Shown here in pieces: positions 1-4,817 of a stretch of DNA of 7,121 nucleotides. Source of the stretch: Candidatus Saganbacteria bacterium. Its GTDB lineage: Bacteria; Margulisbacteria; WOR-1; O2-12-FULL-45-9; XYB2-FULL-48-7. The notes under the pieces were generated by a model, which saw nothing but the letters and a program-made list of their open reading frames with translations, was not told where the DNA came from and did no database searches. The first letter of the stretch is position 1, and each line of letters opens with the position of its first letter. A program made the translations under genes and the position numbers. The DNA lies in the NCBI GenBank assembly GCA_020051815.1, contig JAGVQF010000167.1, positions 1-7,121 on the forward strand. Reading direction: 5' to 3'.

Positions 1-587
1 GCGGCACGCTGATGCTGGTCGTGGCAACGATCGGTTTCCTCGCCAACCTCGGCGGCGCCGTCATCCTGGCCAAGGCCTCGCGGGAAAATCTCAATGTTCG
101 CGGCGCGTTCATCCATGTCCTCTCCGACGCGGTCTCATCTGTTGGCGTCATTATCGGCGGCGTGCTTATCCAATTTTTCGGCTGGTATTACGCCGATCCG
201 ATCATCGGTATCCTGATCGCCCTTTTGATCCTGCGGGGCGCCTATAACCTGATCATGGAGTCGGCCAATGTCTTGCTTGAGGCGACGCCGAAGGGGGTCA
301 AGCTCGACGATGTCGTGACCGCCATTTGTTCGGTCAAAGGGGTCAAAGACATTCACGATCTCCATGTCTGGTCGATTACTTCGGGCATGAATACCATCTC
401 CGCCCACGTCCTGATCAAGGAGGGGGAGACCGTGAGAACCAATGAGATACTTGAGGCGGTCAGGGCGGTTCTCAAAACTAAATTCAATATCACGCACTCG
501 ACCTTCCAGACCGAATGCGATGATTGCTCGGATGAGCTTTTCTGCACGCTCGAGCCCCGCAAAAAGGCGCATCATCACGAGCACTGA
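1..587 (+). CDS. Cation diffusion facilitator (CDF) family metal exporter, 5' end outside window
   Basis: Inner-membrane exporter of divalent metal ions (Zn2+, Cd2+, Co2+ or similar) in exchange for protons, by family. The reading frame is open from base 3, upstream of the first ATG at 12, so the start lies outside. CDF proteins are usually about 300 residues with six membrane helices; about 194 residues are visible, from roughly helix 4 onward. Counting from the Met at 12, helix 5 has the metal-site HxxxD motif (H35-V-L-S-D39) followed by SVGVIIGG, and Asp62 begins helix 6. The cytoplasmic domain follows from about residue 95, with the typical DIHDLHVWSITSGM stretch (113-126) and HSTFQTE (162-168). 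The tail is unusually metal-ligand rich: C169, C172, C178 and a terminal HHHEH. The sequence points most to the ZitB/CzcD subgroup, but the ion cannot be told. Family call is firm. Confidence 0.93.
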   Translation, partial: GTLMLVVATIGFLANLGGAVILAKASRENLNVRGAFIHVLSDAVSSVGVIIGGVLIQFFGWYYADPIIGILIALLILRGAYNLIMESANVLLEATPKGVKLDDVVTAICSVKGVKDIHDLHVWSITSGMNTISAHVLIKEGETVRTNEILEAVRAVLKTKFNITHSTFQTECDDCSDELFCTLEPRKKAHHHEH

Positions 588-594
588 TTTCAGC

Positions 595-622
595 TTGACA
601 GGGCAGTCCTATCATATATAAT
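595..622 (+). promoter_or_regulatory. Strong sigma70-type promoter for the beta-barrel gene
   Basis: A perfect TTGACA (595-600) is followed, after a 16-bp spacer, by a perfect TATAAT (617-622). Transcription would start near 628-630, directly before the GAGG-containing ribosome site. The -35 lies only 7 bp after the CDF stop codon, so the barrel gene should be transcribed independently. It also rules out the in-frame TTG at 623 as a start codon, because it overlaps the promoter. Confidence 0.8.
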
Positions 623-631
623 TTGAGTAAA

Positions 632-638
632 GAGGGGG
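632..638 (+). promoter_or_regulatory. Ribosome binding site of the beta-barrel gene
   Basis: GAGGGGG precedes two in-frame ATGs at 641 and 647. Pairing of GAGG (632-635) leaves 5 nt to 641 and 11 nt to 647, while pairing of the 3' end of the G run favours 647. The choice changes the protein by only two residues and does not affect the signal peptide. Confidence 0.6.
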
Positions 639-640
639 AA

Positions 641-1294
641 ATGAATATGAAAAAGATCATTGTTGCCGGTTTGTTGGCGGGTTTGCTGATTGGTTCGACC
701 GCGGTTTTGCCGGTTATGGCGCTCACGCAGGAGGAGTCGAATATCGTCTACAGCCTGGCCCAGAGAAAATCGTATCGTCTCGGCCTGCGCGGCGGCATTA
801 TTTCCCCGACAGACAATATAAATGTTAATAAAAATTCAACATTCGATCTTGGATTGGAGTTTGACGCGAAATTGAACGAGAACTTCGATACCGGGCCTCG
901 GTTTGGGATCATCTCCAAGGCGTTGAAGGTTGGCAGCACTGTTGATGCCAATTACACTGCCATCAAATTCGGCTTTGGCGGCCGGATCTACACCATGTAC
1001 TGGGGTGAATACGGCAGTACCCACGGTTTCTTTAACTTGTATCTGGCGCTCGAAGGCGATTACTATACTGTCAGCAAAACTTCTGATATTGCGAGCCTGG
1101 CCTCCAATCCTTCGAGCTTTGCCGGGGTCGGCGGCTATGGTGGGGTGGGGGTTGAGCTGGCTTTCGGGCCCAATACCGGCGGATTTGTCGAAGCCGGCTA
1201 CCAAAAGACAAGCATCAAGGATTCTTCCGGGGCTAATGAATTCCCACTTGACGGCTTTGTGGTCGCCGCGGGAGCCAGACTGGCTTTCTTTTAG
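641..1294 (+). CDS. Secreted outer-membrane beta-barrel-like protein, family unknown
   Basis: A 217-residue exported protein. The N-terminus is a clear Sec signal peptide: MNMKK, then a hydrophobic core (about residues 6-22), then VMA with likely cleavage after Ala27. The mature part has alternating hydrophobic, aromatic and glycine-rich strands (for example LGLRGGIIS, IKFGFGGRIYTMYWG, FFNLYLALEGDYYTV, GGVGVELAFG, GGFVEAGYQKTS) and ends VAAGARLAFF. A final aromatic residue after an alternating strand is the usual beta-barrel assembly signal, so an outer-membrane location in a diderm cell is inferred. The size suits a small eight-stranded barrel of the OmpA/OmpW/OmpX-like kind, but I recognise no specific family and no function. 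No Cys, so it is not a lipoprotein. It has its own consensus promoter, suggesting abundant expression, and faces the kinase gene with 6 bp between stops. Confidence 0.75.
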   Translation: MNMKKIIVAGLLAGLLIGSTAVLPVMALTQEESNIVYSLAQRKSYRLGLRGGIISPTDNINVNKNSTFDLGLEFDAKLNENFDTGPRFGIISKALKVGSTVDANYTAIKFGFGGRIYTMYWGEYGSTHGFFNLYLALEGDYYTVSKTSDIASLASNPSSFAGVGGYGGVGVELAFGPNTGGFVEAGYQKTSIKDSSGANEFPLDGFVVAAGARLAFF

Positions 1295-1300
1295 GCGGGC

Positions 1301-2341
1301 TTAAGGCCTGGCCGGTGACAGGCAGGGAGGGGAATCGTATCTCTCTAACGCTTCGGCCAGCGGCAGAAGCGAGAGATCGACTCTGGCATAAACATCTTTC
1401 AGGTCGTTGACCCTTTCGGCGGGATCCTTTTTTGTCATATCGATCAACAGCCCACGTAATTCGTGATATAGTTCCTTGCCCATCTTTTTCTCTCGCCCTC
1501 TTTTAGGGAAGTTGAACCTCTTGTTTAATAGCGTTTGCTCCAGCGGCGGGACCGGCTCTGCCGAGGCGTGAAATCTCAACATACTTTCAGTCGAGGATGT
1601 TGGGAACGGGTAAAAACAATAAGTTAATTCAAAAAGGGTGATCGCCAGGGAATAAATATCTGAAGCTGGCGTCAGGGGGATCAGCGGGTCGGTTTTATTG
1701 CCAAAAATGATCCTGGCCTGTTCCGGCGAGCAGAAACGCGGGGTGGCGCCGAGCTTTATTTTATGGCCGTATTCGCCCCTCGGCCTGATCATGCCAAGAT
1801 CAAGGATATTTATCTTTTTATCCGGTTTAAATAAAATATTGCTTGGCTTAATGTCGAGATGAACAAAGCCGCAAGTGTGCAAGGCGTGCAAGCCGCAGAT
1901 CTGCAAAGTTATCCGCAAAATCTCGGCCAGAGTCAGGTGTTGGCTTTTCAATGTGTCGCCGGCGAGCAATTCCATGGCGATAAAAGGGATGTCGTCGCGG
2001 CTAAAGTACAAGCCGTAATATTCCGGCAGCAGAGGCAGTCGCTGATCGATCATATCGAAAGCGATCGCTTCGCGGTAGATGCTTGTTTTAGCGGCGTGTA
2101 AACGGTCGCATTTTTCAAGCTGGGGCAATTTGATCGCAACCAGTTTTGACGGCTCGGAAAGATCGCGGGCGTTGTAGACCGTTGAGATGCCGCCTTGGCC
2201 GGCCCAGCCGATTATTTGAAAACGATCGGCGATTATTGAGCCGGGCCCTATAAGGGAGAGGCCGTTCTCGTTTTTAGCTGCCGGCCGGCTGACCGCCCGG
2301 TTCCATAATGGGATCTCGGTATGAGCGCATAATTTGAACAT
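1301..2341 (-). CDS. Hanks-type serine/threonine protein kinase, soluble
   Basis: A 346-residue cytoplasmic eukaryote-like protein kinase, predicted to phosphorylate Ser/Thr on unknown targets. Kinase domain about residues 38-325, counted from the ATG at 2341. Visible motifs: glycine-rich loop GWAGQGGISTVY (45-56), lysine in VAIK (K71), helix-C glutamate in REA (E91), catalytic loop HLDIKPSN (H161, D163, K165, N168), metal-binding DLG (181-183), TPRFCSPEQA (200-209) and SDIYSLAITLFEL (227-239). All key catalytic residues are present, so it should be active. HLD replaces HRD, making it a non-RD kinase, and DLG replaces DFG. No membrane helix, PASTA, FHA or other sensor domain follows, so it is a bare catalytic domain. 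The ATG at 2341 is preferred over the adjacent upstream TTG at 2344 because AAGGGAG lies 7 nt before it. Divergent from nfnA across an 88-bp gap. Confidence 0.92.
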   Translation of the reverse strand: MFKLCAHTEIPLWNRAVSRPAAKNENGLSLIGPGSIIADRFQIIGWAGQGGISTVYNARDLSEPSKLVAIKLPQLEKCDRLHAAKTSIYREAIAFDMIDQRLPLLPEYYGLYFSRDDIPFIAMELLAGDTLKSQHLTLAEILRITLQICGLHALHTCGFVHLDIKPSNILFKPDKKINILDLGMIRPRGEYGHKIKLGATPRFCSPEQARIIFGNKTDPLIPLTPASDIYSLAITLFELTYCFYPFPTSSTESMLRFHASAEPVPPLEQTLLNKRFNFPKRGREKKMGKELYHELRGLLIDMTKKDPAERVNDLKDVYARVDLSLLPLAEALERYDSPPCLSPARP

Positions 2342-2348
2342 CAAATAA

Positions 2349-2355
2349 CTCCCTT
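2349..2355 (-). promoter_or_regulatory. Ribosome binding site of the kinase gene
   Basis: On the minus strand AAGGGAG stands 7 nt before the ATG at 2341, a good Shine-Dalgarno match and spacing. It selects this ATG over the TTG at 2344. It contrasts with nfnA and nadE, which lack any such site. Confidence 0.65.
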
Positions 2356-2364
2356 ATCTATTAT

Positions 2365-2375
2365 CGTTAATAACG
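2365..2375 (+). promoter_or_regulatory. Small palindrome in the divergent kinase/nfnA control region
   Basis: CGTTA-A-TAACG is a perfect 5-bp inverted repeat around one base. It sits inside the gap between the divergent kinase and nfnA genes, and is enclosed by a wider 7-bp inverted repeat, CCTTATC (2352-2358) and GATAAGG (2398-2404). A regulator could bind here, but repeats this short can arise by chance in AT-rich DNA. No good minus-strand promoter for the kinase was found in the gap. Confidence 0.25.
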
Positions 2376-2409
2376 GCGATCAATTTCATTATGCCGCGAT
2401 AAGGTTTCG

Positions 2410-2418
2410 TGTTATAAT
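2410..2418 (+). promoter_or_regulatory. Extended -10 promoter of nfnA
   Basis: TGTTATAAT is a perfect extended -10 element (TG, one base, TATAAT). No good -35 hexamer lies at normal distance, as expected for an extended -10 promoter. TATAAT ends 11 nt before the nfnA ATG, so transcription would start only about 4-5 nt before it, giving a leader too short for a ribosome binding site. Confidence 0.6.
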
Positions 2419-2429
2419 TTTGTTGATTT

Positions 2430-3266
2430 ATGGCTAAAATATTAAAAAAAGAGCGGCTTAACGCGAGCGTCTCCCGCATAACTATCGAGGCTCCGCTCAT
2501 TGCCGCCGCGGCCAAGCCGGGCCAGTTTGTCGTTGTTGTCCCGACCGAAAATGCCGAGCGGATCCCCCTCACGATCGCCGATTTTGATAAAACGGCCGGG
2601 ACAGTTTCCATTATTTTCCAAATTGTCGGCGCGACGACGAGGGTGCTTGATTCGCTCAAAGTCGGTGCGGAGATTGCCCATCTGCTGGGCCCGCTTGGCA
2701 CGCCTTCCCACGTTGAGCAGTTCGGCACGGTGGTAGTCATCGGCGGCGGGGTGGGCATAGCCGAGATCTATCCGCTGGTCAAGGCGCTGAAAAAATCAGG
2801 TAATGAAGTTATTACGATCATCGGTGCCCGCTGCAAAGATTTATTGATCTATGAAGAGGAGTTGCGGGTCGCGAGTTCAGAGTTGCGAGTCACCACCGAT
2901 GATGGGACCTGCGGGCGCAAGGGCTTTGTTTCCGATGAGCTCAAGGATATTATTGCTTCGGGCAAGAAGGTCGATCTGGTGGTTGCCGTCGGGCCGGTGC
3001 CGATGATGAAGGTTTGCTGTGACGTGACCAAGCCCCACGGGATCAGGACCGTTGTTTCGCTCAACCCCCTGATGCTTGACGCGACGGGAATGTGCGGTAT
3101 CTGCCGCGTGACTGTGAATGGCGAAACGAAGCTCGGCTGTGTCGACGGCCCCGAGTTTGACGGTCATCAGGTCGATTTTGCCGAGTTGACGAGTCGCTTG
3201 AAGATGTATAAGGATGTTGAGAAGAGGGCGGATGAGCATGTGTGCAGGTTGTTGGGGGTTTCATGA
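2430..3266 (+). CDS. nfnA: NADH-dependent ferredoxin:NADP+ oxidoreductase, small (alpha) subunit
   Basis: A 278-residue FAD/NAD- and [2Fe-2S]-binding subunit of the PyrK/ferredoxin-reductase fold. In Nfn complexes it takes electrons from NADH, and its large partner reduces NADP+ and ferredoxin in a flavin-based bifurcating (reversible) reaction in the cytoplasm. Seen: FAD-binding RIPLTIAD (44-51), nucleotide-binding VVVIGGGVGIAE (101-112), TTDDGTCGRKGFVSDEL (155-171), and the C-terminal cluster motif with C222, C225 and C237 in MCGICRV...LGCVDGPEFDG. PyrK has a fourth Cys where this protein has D218; three Cys plus Asp agrees with what I recall of NfnA. The VDGPEFDGHQVDF stretch is typical of NfnA/SudB rather than true PyrK, and no pyrD is nearby. 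The partner gene follows 139 bp later. No Shine-Dalgarno precedes the ATG. Alternative name: sulfide dehydrogenase subunit beta (SudB). Confidence 0.88.
   Translation: MAKILKKERLNASVSRITIEAPLIAAAAKPGQFVVVVPTENAERIPLTIADFDKTAGTVSIIFQIVGATTRVLDSLKVGAEIAHLLGPLGTPSHVEQFGTVVVIGGGVGIAEIYPLVKALKKSGNEVITIIGARCKDLLIYEEELRVASSELRVTTDDGTCGRKGFVSDELKDIIASGKKVDLVVAVGPVPMMKVCCDVTKPHGIRTVVSLNPLMLDATGMCGICRVTVNGETKLGCVDGPEFDGHQVDFAELTSRLKMYKDVEKRADEHVCRLLGVS
2859..2891 (+). repeat. In-frame imperfect direct repeat in nfnA
   Basis: GAGTTGCGGGTC (2859-2870) and GAGTTGCGAGTC (2880-2891) match at 11 of 12 bases with a 21-bp period, and GCGAGTTC lies between them. They encode ELRV-ASS-ELRV (residues 144-154), on the segment just before TTDDG. 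From memory, relatives have different residues here at about the same length, so this could be a tolerated repeat in a variable surface segment or a chance helix repeat. Confidence 0.5.
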
Positions 3267-3295
3267 GCCCTCACCCGCTAACGCTTAACATTCTC

Positions 3296-3318
3296 ACCCT
3301 CTCCCAGAGGGAGAGGGT
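3296..3318 (+). repeat. Perfect hairpin 1 of the intergenic element
   Basis: ACCCTCTCCC, loop AGA, GGGAGAGGGT: a 10-bp perfect stem. It is GC-rich but no U run follows on either strand, so it is not a standard rho-independent terminator. In RNA it could still slow RNase or attenuate nfnB relative to nfnA. Confidence 0.7.
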
Positions 3319-3345
3319 ACTTCTCTTGAGCCGCCATGTGTATCA

Positions 3346-3366
3346 CCTTCTCCCTCTGGGAGAAGG
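3346..3366 (+). repeat. Perfect hairpin 2 of the intergenic element
   Basis: CCTTCTCCC, loop TCT, GGGAGAAGG: a 9-bp perfect stem, partly extendable past one mismatch. It is followed by GGGTCGGTTTG, not a U tract. Its arms nearly complement those of hairpin 1, so the transcript could fold as two small hairpins or one long stem. Confidence 0.7.
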
Positions 3367-3405
3367 GGGTCGGTTTGTGCCAGCGGATGAGGGCTGTAAG
3401 ATATT

Positions 3406-4797
3406 ATGATTGCAAAGAAGAAAAGATTACACATGACCGAACGCCCGGTCGCGGAGCGGATCCGCGATTTTGAGGAAGTGCCGCTTGGGCTTACCGTCGA
3501 ACAGGCGATCGAAGAGGCAAAGCGCTGTATCCACTGCAAAGACCCCAAATGCGTCGCTGGCTGTCCGGTCGAGGTTGATATCCCGGGGTTTTTGAGCTTT
3601 ATCGCCAAAGGCGATTTTGACGCGGCGGTCAAAAAGATCAAAGAGACGAATTCACTCCCCGCCATCTGCGGCCGCGTCTGCCCGCAGGAAGAGCAGTGCG
3701 AGCTGAAGTGCATCATCGGGCTCAAAGGCGAGCCGGTGGGGATCGGCAATTTGGAGAGGTTTGCGGCGGACCAAGAACTTCAAACTTCAAACTTCAAACT
3801 TCAAAACAAGTCCAAAATTCCAATGACCAAATCACAAAAAATCGCCATAGTTGGCAGCGGACCAGCGGGATTGACCTGCGCGGGGGACCTGGCCCAGCTC
3901 GGCTATCAGGTGACGATCTTTGAGACACTGCATGTGGCCGGCGGCGTACTCTCTTACGGCATTCCTGAGTTTCGCCTGCCCAAGAAGATCGTCAATTTGG
4001 AAATTGATTACGTCAAAAGCCTGGGCGTGGAATTTCATTCGGATGTCCTGATCGGCAACACTTTCACGATCGAAGATCTGCTTAAAGAATATCAGGCGGT
4101 CTTTATCGGTTCGGGCGCCGGCGCGCCGAAATTCATGGGTATTTCCGGCGAGAACCTTGACGGCGTCTATTCCGCCAACGAATTTCTCTTCCGCGTCAAC
4201 CTGATGAAGGCCTATAAGTTCCCGGAATACCTGACGCCGGTCAAAATTGGGAAACGGGTAGCGGTTGTGGGTGGAGGGAATGTGGCCATGGACGCGGCTC
4301 GTGTATCACTTCGTCTGGGCGCTGATGAGGTTTATATCATTTACCGCCGGACGGAGAAAGAGCTGCCGGCCAGGCGGGAAGAGATCAAGCGCGCCGAGGA
4401 AGAGGGGATCGTCTTTAAATATCTGGCCCTGCCGGTTAAATATCAGGCCAACGCGCAGGGTTGGGTCAGCGAAGTCGAATGCCTTCAAATGGAGTTGGGC
4501 GAGCCGGACGCCACTGGCCGCAGACGGCCAGTGGAAATCCAAAACTCAAATTTCAAAATTCAAATAGATTCCGCCATAGTCGCGATCGGGAATTCCCCTA
4601 ATCCGCTCATCCCTCTCCGAACTCCCTCACTCCGAACCGAAAAGTGGGGCGGGGTGATCGTGACCAAAGAAGGCCTGACTTCCATCCCCGGCGTCTGGGC
4701 CGGCGGCGACATCGTGCGGGGCGCCGCTACCGTCATTTCCGCCATGGGGGACGGCAAAAAGGCGGCCAGGGCGATTGACGCTTTCCTTCGCGGGTAG
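3406..4797 (+). CDS. nfnB: NADH-dependent ferredoxin:NADP+ oxidoreductase, large (beta) subunit
   Basis: A 463-residue flavoprotein of the glutamate synthase small-subunit family, normal in length for NfnB. It carries two [4Fe-4S] clusters and FAD, and reduces NADP+ and ferredoxin with electrons from NfnA. Seen: CIHCKDPKCVAGCP (C41, C44, C49, C53), ICGRVCPQEEQCELKC (C88, C92, C98, C102), FAD loop VGSGPAG (149-155), NADP loop GGGNVAMDAAR (289-299), GEPDATGRRRPV (365-376) and the C-terminal GGDIVRGAATVISAMGDGKKAA. The family also contains GltD/homotetrameric GltA glutamate synthase subunits, but pairing with nfnA decides for Nfn. Start chosen at 3406 because the MxxKKxRxxM leader resembles relatives; the Met at 3433 is possible, and neither has a good ribosome site. 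Oddities: two A-rich segments encoding near-identical peptides, and a perfect inverted repeat at 4511-4534. Confidence 0.9.
   Translation: MIAKKKRLHMTERPVAERIRDFEEVPLGLTVEQAIEEAKRCIHCKDPKCVAGCPVEVDIPGFLSFIAKGDFDAAVKKIKETNSLPAICGRVCPQEEQCELKCIIGLKGEPVGIGNLERFAADQELQTSNFKLQNKSKIPMTKSQKIAIVGSGPAGLTCAGDLAQLGYQVTIFETLHVAGGVLSYGIPEFRLPKKIVNLEIDYVKSLGVEFHSDVLIGNTFTIEDLLKEYQAVFIGSGAGAPKFMGISGENLDGVYSANEFLFRVNLMKAYKFPEYLTPVKIGKRVAVVGGGNVAMDAARVSLRLGADEVYIIYRRTEKELPARREEIKRAEEEGIVFKYLALPVKYQANAQGWVSEVECLQMELGEPDATGRRRPVEIQNSNFKIQIDSAIVAIGNSPNPLIPLRTPSLRTEKWGGVIVTKEGLTSIPGVWAGGDIVRGAATVISAMGDGKKAARAIDAFLRG
3775..3805 (+). repeat. A-rich in-frame repeat A in nfnB, with four tandem CTTCAAA units
   Basis: CTTCAAA occurs four times head to tail at 3778-3805. 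Through about 3840 the coding strand is almost free of G, unlike the GC-rich gene around it. It encodes E-L-Q-T-S-N-F-K-L-Q (residues 124-133), in the linker between the iron-sulfur domain and the first flavin loop. It matches repeat B at 24 of 30 bases. Confidence 0.75.
4511..4534 (+). repeat. Perfect inverted repeat inside nfnB coding sequence
   Basis: CCACTGGCCG, loop CAGA, CGGCCAGTGG: a perfect 10-bp stem with a 4-base loop. It encodes the conserved DATGRRRPV segment and its last base is the first base of repeat B. The protein sequence there is normal for the family, so the pairing arises from codon choice. Confidence 0.7.
4534..4563 (+). repeat. A-rich in-frame repeat B in nfnB
   Basis: Encodes E-I-Q-N-S-N-F-K-I-Q (residues 377-386), seven of ten residues identical to repeat A and the other three conservative. 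The DNA is A-rich and G-poor (CAAAACTCAAATTTCAAA core). From memory, relatives have an acidic segment of about the same length here, so it looks like a replacement rather than an added insertion. Confidence 0.65.
4615..4637 (+). repeat. Short direct repeat in nfnB
   Basis: CTCCGAAC occurs at 4615-4622 and 4630-4637, a 15-bp period, encoding LRTPSLRT (residues 404-411) in a loop before KWGGVIV. Eight bases are few, and the period keeps frame, so it may be a minor duplication or chance. Confidence 0.4.
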
Positions 4798-4802
4798 GAT
4801 TA

Positions 4803-4810
4803 TGTATAAT
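4803..4810 (+). promoter_or_regulatory. -10 element giving a probable leaderless nadE transcript
   Basis: TGTATAAT carries a perfect TATAAT (4805-4810), 7 nt before the nadE ATG, so transcription would start at or one base before the start codon. No convincing -35 at normal distance: a TTGACG at 4775-4780 is 24 bp away. It lies in the 20-bp gap after nfnB and no Shine-Dalgarno is present, which fits leaderless translation. Confidence 0.5.
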
Positions 4811-4817
4811 TTCGTGC

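Larger units (their letters stand above)
3266..3395. repeat. MITE/REP-like imperfect palindrome with two hairpins between nfnA and nfnB
   Basis: The element has 14-bp ends in inverted orientation (3266-3279 and 3382-3395) matching at 13 of 14 positions (GCCCTCACCCGCT against GCCCTCATCCGCT in the core). Inside are two perfect hairpins: 3296-3305/3309-3318 (10 bp, loop AGA) and 3346-3354/3358-3366 (9 bp, loop TCT). The second hairpin is the near reverse complement of the first, so the whole unit reads almost alike on both strands. It begins at the last base of the nfnA stop and ends 10 bp before nfnB. No transposase is inside. CCCTC/GAGGG-rich palindromes of this kind are, as I recall, common dispersed repeats in many bacteria. 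Confidence 0.75.

Noticed and set aside
135..584. Open frame of 149 codons on the minus strand opposite the CDF gene
   Set aside because: It is antisense to the well-supported CDF coding sequence and its translation resembles no family; long antisense frames are common in GC-rich codons.
623..640. TTG at 623 as the start of the barrel gene
   Set aside because: The TTG overlaps the end of a perfect -10 hexamer, so it would lie upstream of the transcript start; the signal peptide begins at 641 or 647.
1295..1300. Bidirectional terminator between the convergent barrel and kinase genes
   Set aside because: Only 6 bp separate the stops and I see no stem with a T run on either strand there.
930..1304. 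Open frame of 124 codons on the plus strand within the barrel gene
   Set aside because: It overlaps a gene with signal peptide, promoter and ribosome site, lacks its own start signals and shows no recognisable protein pattern.
2430..3266. Annotation as PyrK, the dihydroorotate dehydrogenase electron transfer subunit
   Set aside because: The C-terminal VDGPEFDGHQVDF motif, only three cluster Cys and the adjacent nfnB favour NfnA; no pyrD is present in the window.
3296..3366. Hairpins as a rho-independent terminator between nfnA and nfnB
   Set aside because: Neither hairpin is followed by a U run on either strand, and both belong to a larger palindromic repeat.
3294..3749. Minus-strand open frame across the palindromic element and the start of nfnB
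   Set aside because: It runs through a repeat and antisense to the conserved cysteine-rich domain; the translation is low-complexity and unrecognised.
3778..3805. Four tandem CTTCAAA units as a CRISPR or regulatory iteron array
   Set aside because: The units are 7 bp with no spacers and lie in frame inside an intact gene; no cas or replication gene is near.
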